Shown one piece after another: positions 36,705 through 38,820 of a stretch of DNA of 38,820 nt; within the stretch, counting starts at the first letter, position 1; every line of letters begins with the position of its first letter. Source of the stretch: Gammaproteobacteria bacterium. Its GTDB lineage: Bacteria; Pseudomonadota; Gammaproteobacteria; PS1; Pseudothioglobaceae. The stretch is taken from positions 1 to 38,820 of the forward strand of contig VMDI01000060.1 of the NCBI GenBank assembly GCA_008080915.1, written 5' to 3'. Position numbers and translations under genes: made by a program. Below the pieces are notes generated by a model. That model was not told the DNA's origin. It saw only the letters and a list, made by a program, of their open reading frames with translations, and ran no database searches.

Positions 36705-37502
36705 ATGCACCCAACAATAAACATTGCAATCAAAGCTGCAAGAAAAGCTGGTGACATCATCATAAGATATCACAATCAAATTGATAATCTTAATATCGAA
36801 AATAAAGCCACTAATGACTACGTTTCTGAAGTTGACAAATTAGCTGAAAGTGCCATTATAAACGAGATTAAAAAGGCCTTTCCAAGTCATGCAATATTGG
36901 GTGAAGAAACTGGAAATATTATTGGCGATGATGACTATCAATGGATTATTGATCCATTAGATGGAACAACGAACTATCTCCATGGCTTTCCACAGTATGC
37001 CATATCCATAGCACTCTATGAAAAGAAAATCCCCACACATGCAGTAGTATACGATCCATTCAAAGAAGAGCTATTCTCAGCTTCTAAAGGGGAAGGTGCT
37101 TTTTTAAACAGCCAAAGAATTCGTGTCTCGAATGCACTTGGATTTAACAATTCATTAATTGGTACTGGCTTCCCTTATACCAATTTTGACCATTTGAATA
37201 CTTATGCCGAGATGTTTAAAAGCATAGCGCCTAAGGTTGCTGGTATTCGACGTGCTGGTTCCGCTGCTCTTGATTTAGCATATGTTGCCTCTGGCAGATT
37301 AGATGGTTTTTGGGAAATTGATTTAAGCATTTGGGATATTGCTGCTGGAACCTTACTAATCACTGAAGCGGGTGGATTTATTGGTGATTTTACTGGCTCA
37401 CCTAAATTTTTAGAAAGCGGTAATGTGGTTGCTGGTAATGAAAAGGTATACAAAGAAATTCTAAAAGAATTAAAGCCTCATCTCACAAAAGAACTAATCT
37501 GA
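36705..37502 (+). CDS. suhB: Inositol-1-monophosphatase family protein SuhB
   Basis: SuhB hydrolyses inositol phosphates and in enterics also joins rRNA antitermination complexes with the Nus factors. The 265-aa protein has the Mg2+-dependent phosphatase signature: Glu67 in ILGEETG, Asp83 and Asp86 in WIIDPLDGTTNYLHGFP, and the C-terminal WEIDLSIWDIAAGTLLITEAGG. RRAGSAALDLAYVASGRLDGFWE is typical of the SuhB branch. The last 9 nt overlap convergent yciK. Confidence 0.95.
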   Translation: MHPTINIAIKAARKAGDIIIRYHNQIDNLNIENKATNDYVSEVDKLAESAIINEIKKAFPSHAILGEETGNIIGDDDYQWIIDPLDGTTNYLHGFPQYAISIALYEKKIPTHAVVYDPFKEELFSASKGEGAFLNSQRIRVSNALGFNNSLIGTGFPYTNFDHLNTYAEMFKSIAPKVAGIRRAGSAALDLAYVASGRLDGFWEIDLSIWDIAAGTLLITEAGGFIGDFTGSPKFLESGNVVAGNEKVYKEILKELKPHLTKELI

Positions 37503-38255
37503 TAACACATCTATTGTGAGCTGATCACCGCTGTCATGACATGCCTCACTTGAAAGTACGAAAAGAATCACCTTTGAAACGTCACTTGGATCTGGGTTCT
37601 TGTCTGCATTCTCAGCAGGATAAGCGATTTGTCGCATCTTAGTTTTCATCCGCATTGGATCAATAGAGTTCACTTTTATCTCGGTCTTTTCTAACTCTTC
37701 TGCAAGGATACTAGAAAGACTTTCTATTCCTGATTTAGTTACGCTATATGCGCCCCAATAAGCCTTAGGAAATCTTCCCACATAAGAAGAAAGAAAAATG
37801 ATTTGAGCTGCAGGTGATTTCTTTAATGCTGGAAGCAAAAATTGTGTCAACAGAAATGGAGCATTGAGATTAATCTGCATAGTAGAAAACCAAACTTTTA
37901 AATCATATTGCTCAATGGGCATTAATGATCCAATAGTCGCTGCATTATGAATTAAACCATCTAATTGACCAAATTCAGACTCGATGTTCGTCAGTAAGTC
38001 CTCATAATCCTTAGGTCCTGCACCTTCTAGATCAAAAGGATATAAGAATGGCTCAGAATATCCCAGGTCTGTAATTTCATCATAAACGTTTTCTAATGAG
38101 GCTAGATCTCTCCCAAGCATGACAACCGTTGCACCAGCCTTTGATAAATCAATCGATAAGGAGCGTCCTAAGCCCCTATTAGCTCCAGTTATGAGATAAA
38201 CTTTATTAATAAAGTCGTTTGATTTAAATTTAAACTGCTGTTTGTATGTGACCAT
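37494..38255 (-). CDS. yciK: Short-chain dehydrogenase/reductase, YciK-like
   Basis: A 253-aa classical SDR oxidoreductase. The cofactor loop is TGANRGLGRS; NAATIG marks the NNAG position. The catalytic Ser is in IIFLSSYVG and Tyr/Lys in YSVTK. IKVNSIDPMRMKTKMR and a C-terminal LSSEACHDSGDQLTIDV resemble E. coli YciK, whose substrate is unknown. The Arg in TGANRGLG and MLGRD suggest NADPH use. The ATG overlaps the rmuC stop by one base (TAATG), so the two are probably cotranscribed. Confidence 0.85.
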   Translation of the reverse strand: MVTYKQQFKFKSNDFINKVYLITGANRGLGRSLSIDLSKAGATVVMLGRDLASLENVYDEITDLGYSEPFLYPFDLEGAGPKDYEDLLTNIESEFGQLDGLIHNAATIGSLMPIEQYDLKVWFSTMQINLNAPFLLTQFLLPALKKSPAAQIIFLSSYVGRFPKAYWGAYSVTKSGIESLSSILAEELEKTEIKVNSIDPMRMKTKMRQIAYPAENADKNPDPSDVSKVILFVLSSEACHDSGDQLTIDVLSD

Positions 38256-38820
38256 TATTTCAACTCTTTTTTACTTTGGACTCCTAACTCTTTAAGCTTC
38301 TCCGCTCTGCCAATTAAATTTCCAGTTCCTTCGGTTAATTTATTTCTTGCATCCTTGTAGCTCTTTTGCGCCTTATCAAGATTCTTCTCAATGCTATCCA
38401 TAGATTCCAAAAAACCAAACAGCTTGTCATACATTGCGCCAGCTTGTCTTGCAATCTCTTCAGAATTTTTATTTTGACGCTCAGTTTGCCAAATATGATG
38501 AACAGTTTTTAGACTCATCATTAAAGTTGATGGAGAGACCATCACAATATTTTTCTTCAAAGCATTGGTGAAGATTTCAGGTTTTTTATCTAATGCAATT
38601 AAAAGCGCGGACTCAATTGGAACAAAAACAAAGATAAAGTCCAAAGTATTCACACCCTCCAGGTTTTCATACTCCTTAATACTAATACCGTTAATATGAG
38701 CCTCAATTGATTTAATATGATCTTGAAGTGTTTTTTCATCACTCTGGCTCACAATATAATCTTTGTAAGCTTTAAGGGAGACCTTAGAGTCAATGATGAT
38801 ATCTTTTTCATCTGGCAAAT
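38255..38820 (-). CDS. rmuC: DNA recombination protein RmuC (5' part outside window)
   Basis: RmuC limits recombination at inverted repeats and carries a restriction-endonuclease-like domain. Only the C-terminal 188 residues are in the window. The reading frame stays open to the edge; the M given by the ORF track is an internal TTG (Leu) codon. The nuclease-like core shows LPDEKDIIIDSKVSLKAYKDY, LDFIFVFVPIESAL and VMVSPSTLMMSLKTVHHIWQTE, followed by the C-terminal coiled coil (SIEKNLDKAQKSYKDARNKLTEGTGNLIGRAEKLKELG). The protein is usually 400-500 aa, so about half is missing, presumably the N-terminal membrane anchor and coiled coil. Confidence 0.92.
   Translation of the reverse strand, partial: LPDEKDIIIDSKVSLKAYKDYIVSQSDEKTLQDHIKSIEAHINGISIKEYENLEGVNTLDFIFVFVPIESALLIALDKKPEIFTNALKKNIVMVSPSTLMMSLKTVHHIWQTERQNKNSEEIARQAGAMYDKLFGFLESMDSIEKNLDKAQKSYKDARNKLTEGTGNLIGRAEKLKELGVQSKKELK

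Noticed and set aside
1-38820. tRNA, rRNA, CRISPR array, insertion sequence, toxin-antitoxin or defence genes
   Set aside because: None seen on reading through both strands; intergenic gaps are too short for most of these, and every long ORF is assigned to a housekeeping family or small secreted protein.

Overview
The window is ordinary chromosome from an A+T-rich gammaproteobacterium. Almost every gene is a recognisable housekeeping gene, and the lengths and motifs fit gammaproteobacterial families (YbiT, IscX, CpoB, YciK, TrmJ, BamD, a RibB with a dead RibA half). Genes are tightly packed: many neighbours overlap by 1, 4 or 8 nt, several convergent pairs overlap at their stops, and no gene-free stretch exceeds about 230 nt. 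B12-dependent MetH, an AapJ-type amino acid receptor and a pair of Asn/Gly/Tyr-rich secreted proteins resembling sulfur globule proteins suggest a marine sulfur-oxidising lineage such as SUP05/Thioglobaceae. That placement is inference. I see no prophage, insertion sequence, CRISPR array, tRNA or rRNA.

Layout. 1-1467: the 5' part of a lipoprotein amino acid receptor gene and a small Sel1-repeat gene, both on minus. 1468-1699: an A+T-rich divergent control region with a 13-bp perfect inverted repeat and a 12-bp perfect palindrome. 1700-3574: glutamine-dependent NAD synthetase with a phage-repressor-like HTH domain fused to its N-terminus. This fusion, with palindromes over its own promoter, is the most striking thing here. 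3571-9846 (minus): spoT, iscX, tolB, pal, cpoB, pabB, i.e. half of the Tol-Pal envelope system without tolQRA, joined to stringent response, Fe-S and folate genes. 9936-12327 (plus): bamD, an MFS exporter and ssb, joined by 1-nt stop/start overlaps. 12324-16154 (minus): a Yej/Dpp-type peptide ABC transporter (two permeases and a fused double ATPase) without a binding-protein gene. 16206-17055 (minus): two paralogous small secreted proteins, each followed by a strong terminator. 17169-22707 (plus): metH and typA. 22708-26869 (minus): ybiT, ribE, ribBX, ribH, nusB as one compact operon. 26949-29113 (plus): ftsW-murG. 29099-33983 (minus): bioB, glnA, then xerC-tsaC-hemF. 34047-35897: htpG. 35916-36659 (minus): trmJ. 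36705-37502: suhB. 37494-38820 (minus): rmuC (partial) and yciK.

Functionally the window covers envelope integrity (Tol-Pal, BamD, FtsW, MurG), cofactor synthesis (NAD, folate, riboflavin, biotin, heme, methionine/B12), RNA modification and translation (TsaC, TrmJ, TypA, YbiT, NusB), DNA maintenance (SSB, XerC, RmuC), nitrogen assimilation (GlnA, AapJ, peptide ABC) and stress (SpoT, HtpG). Several operon-leading genes (metH, typA, spoT, bioB, ftsW, yejB, trmJ) show no Shine-Dalgarno sequence, while others have textbook ones.
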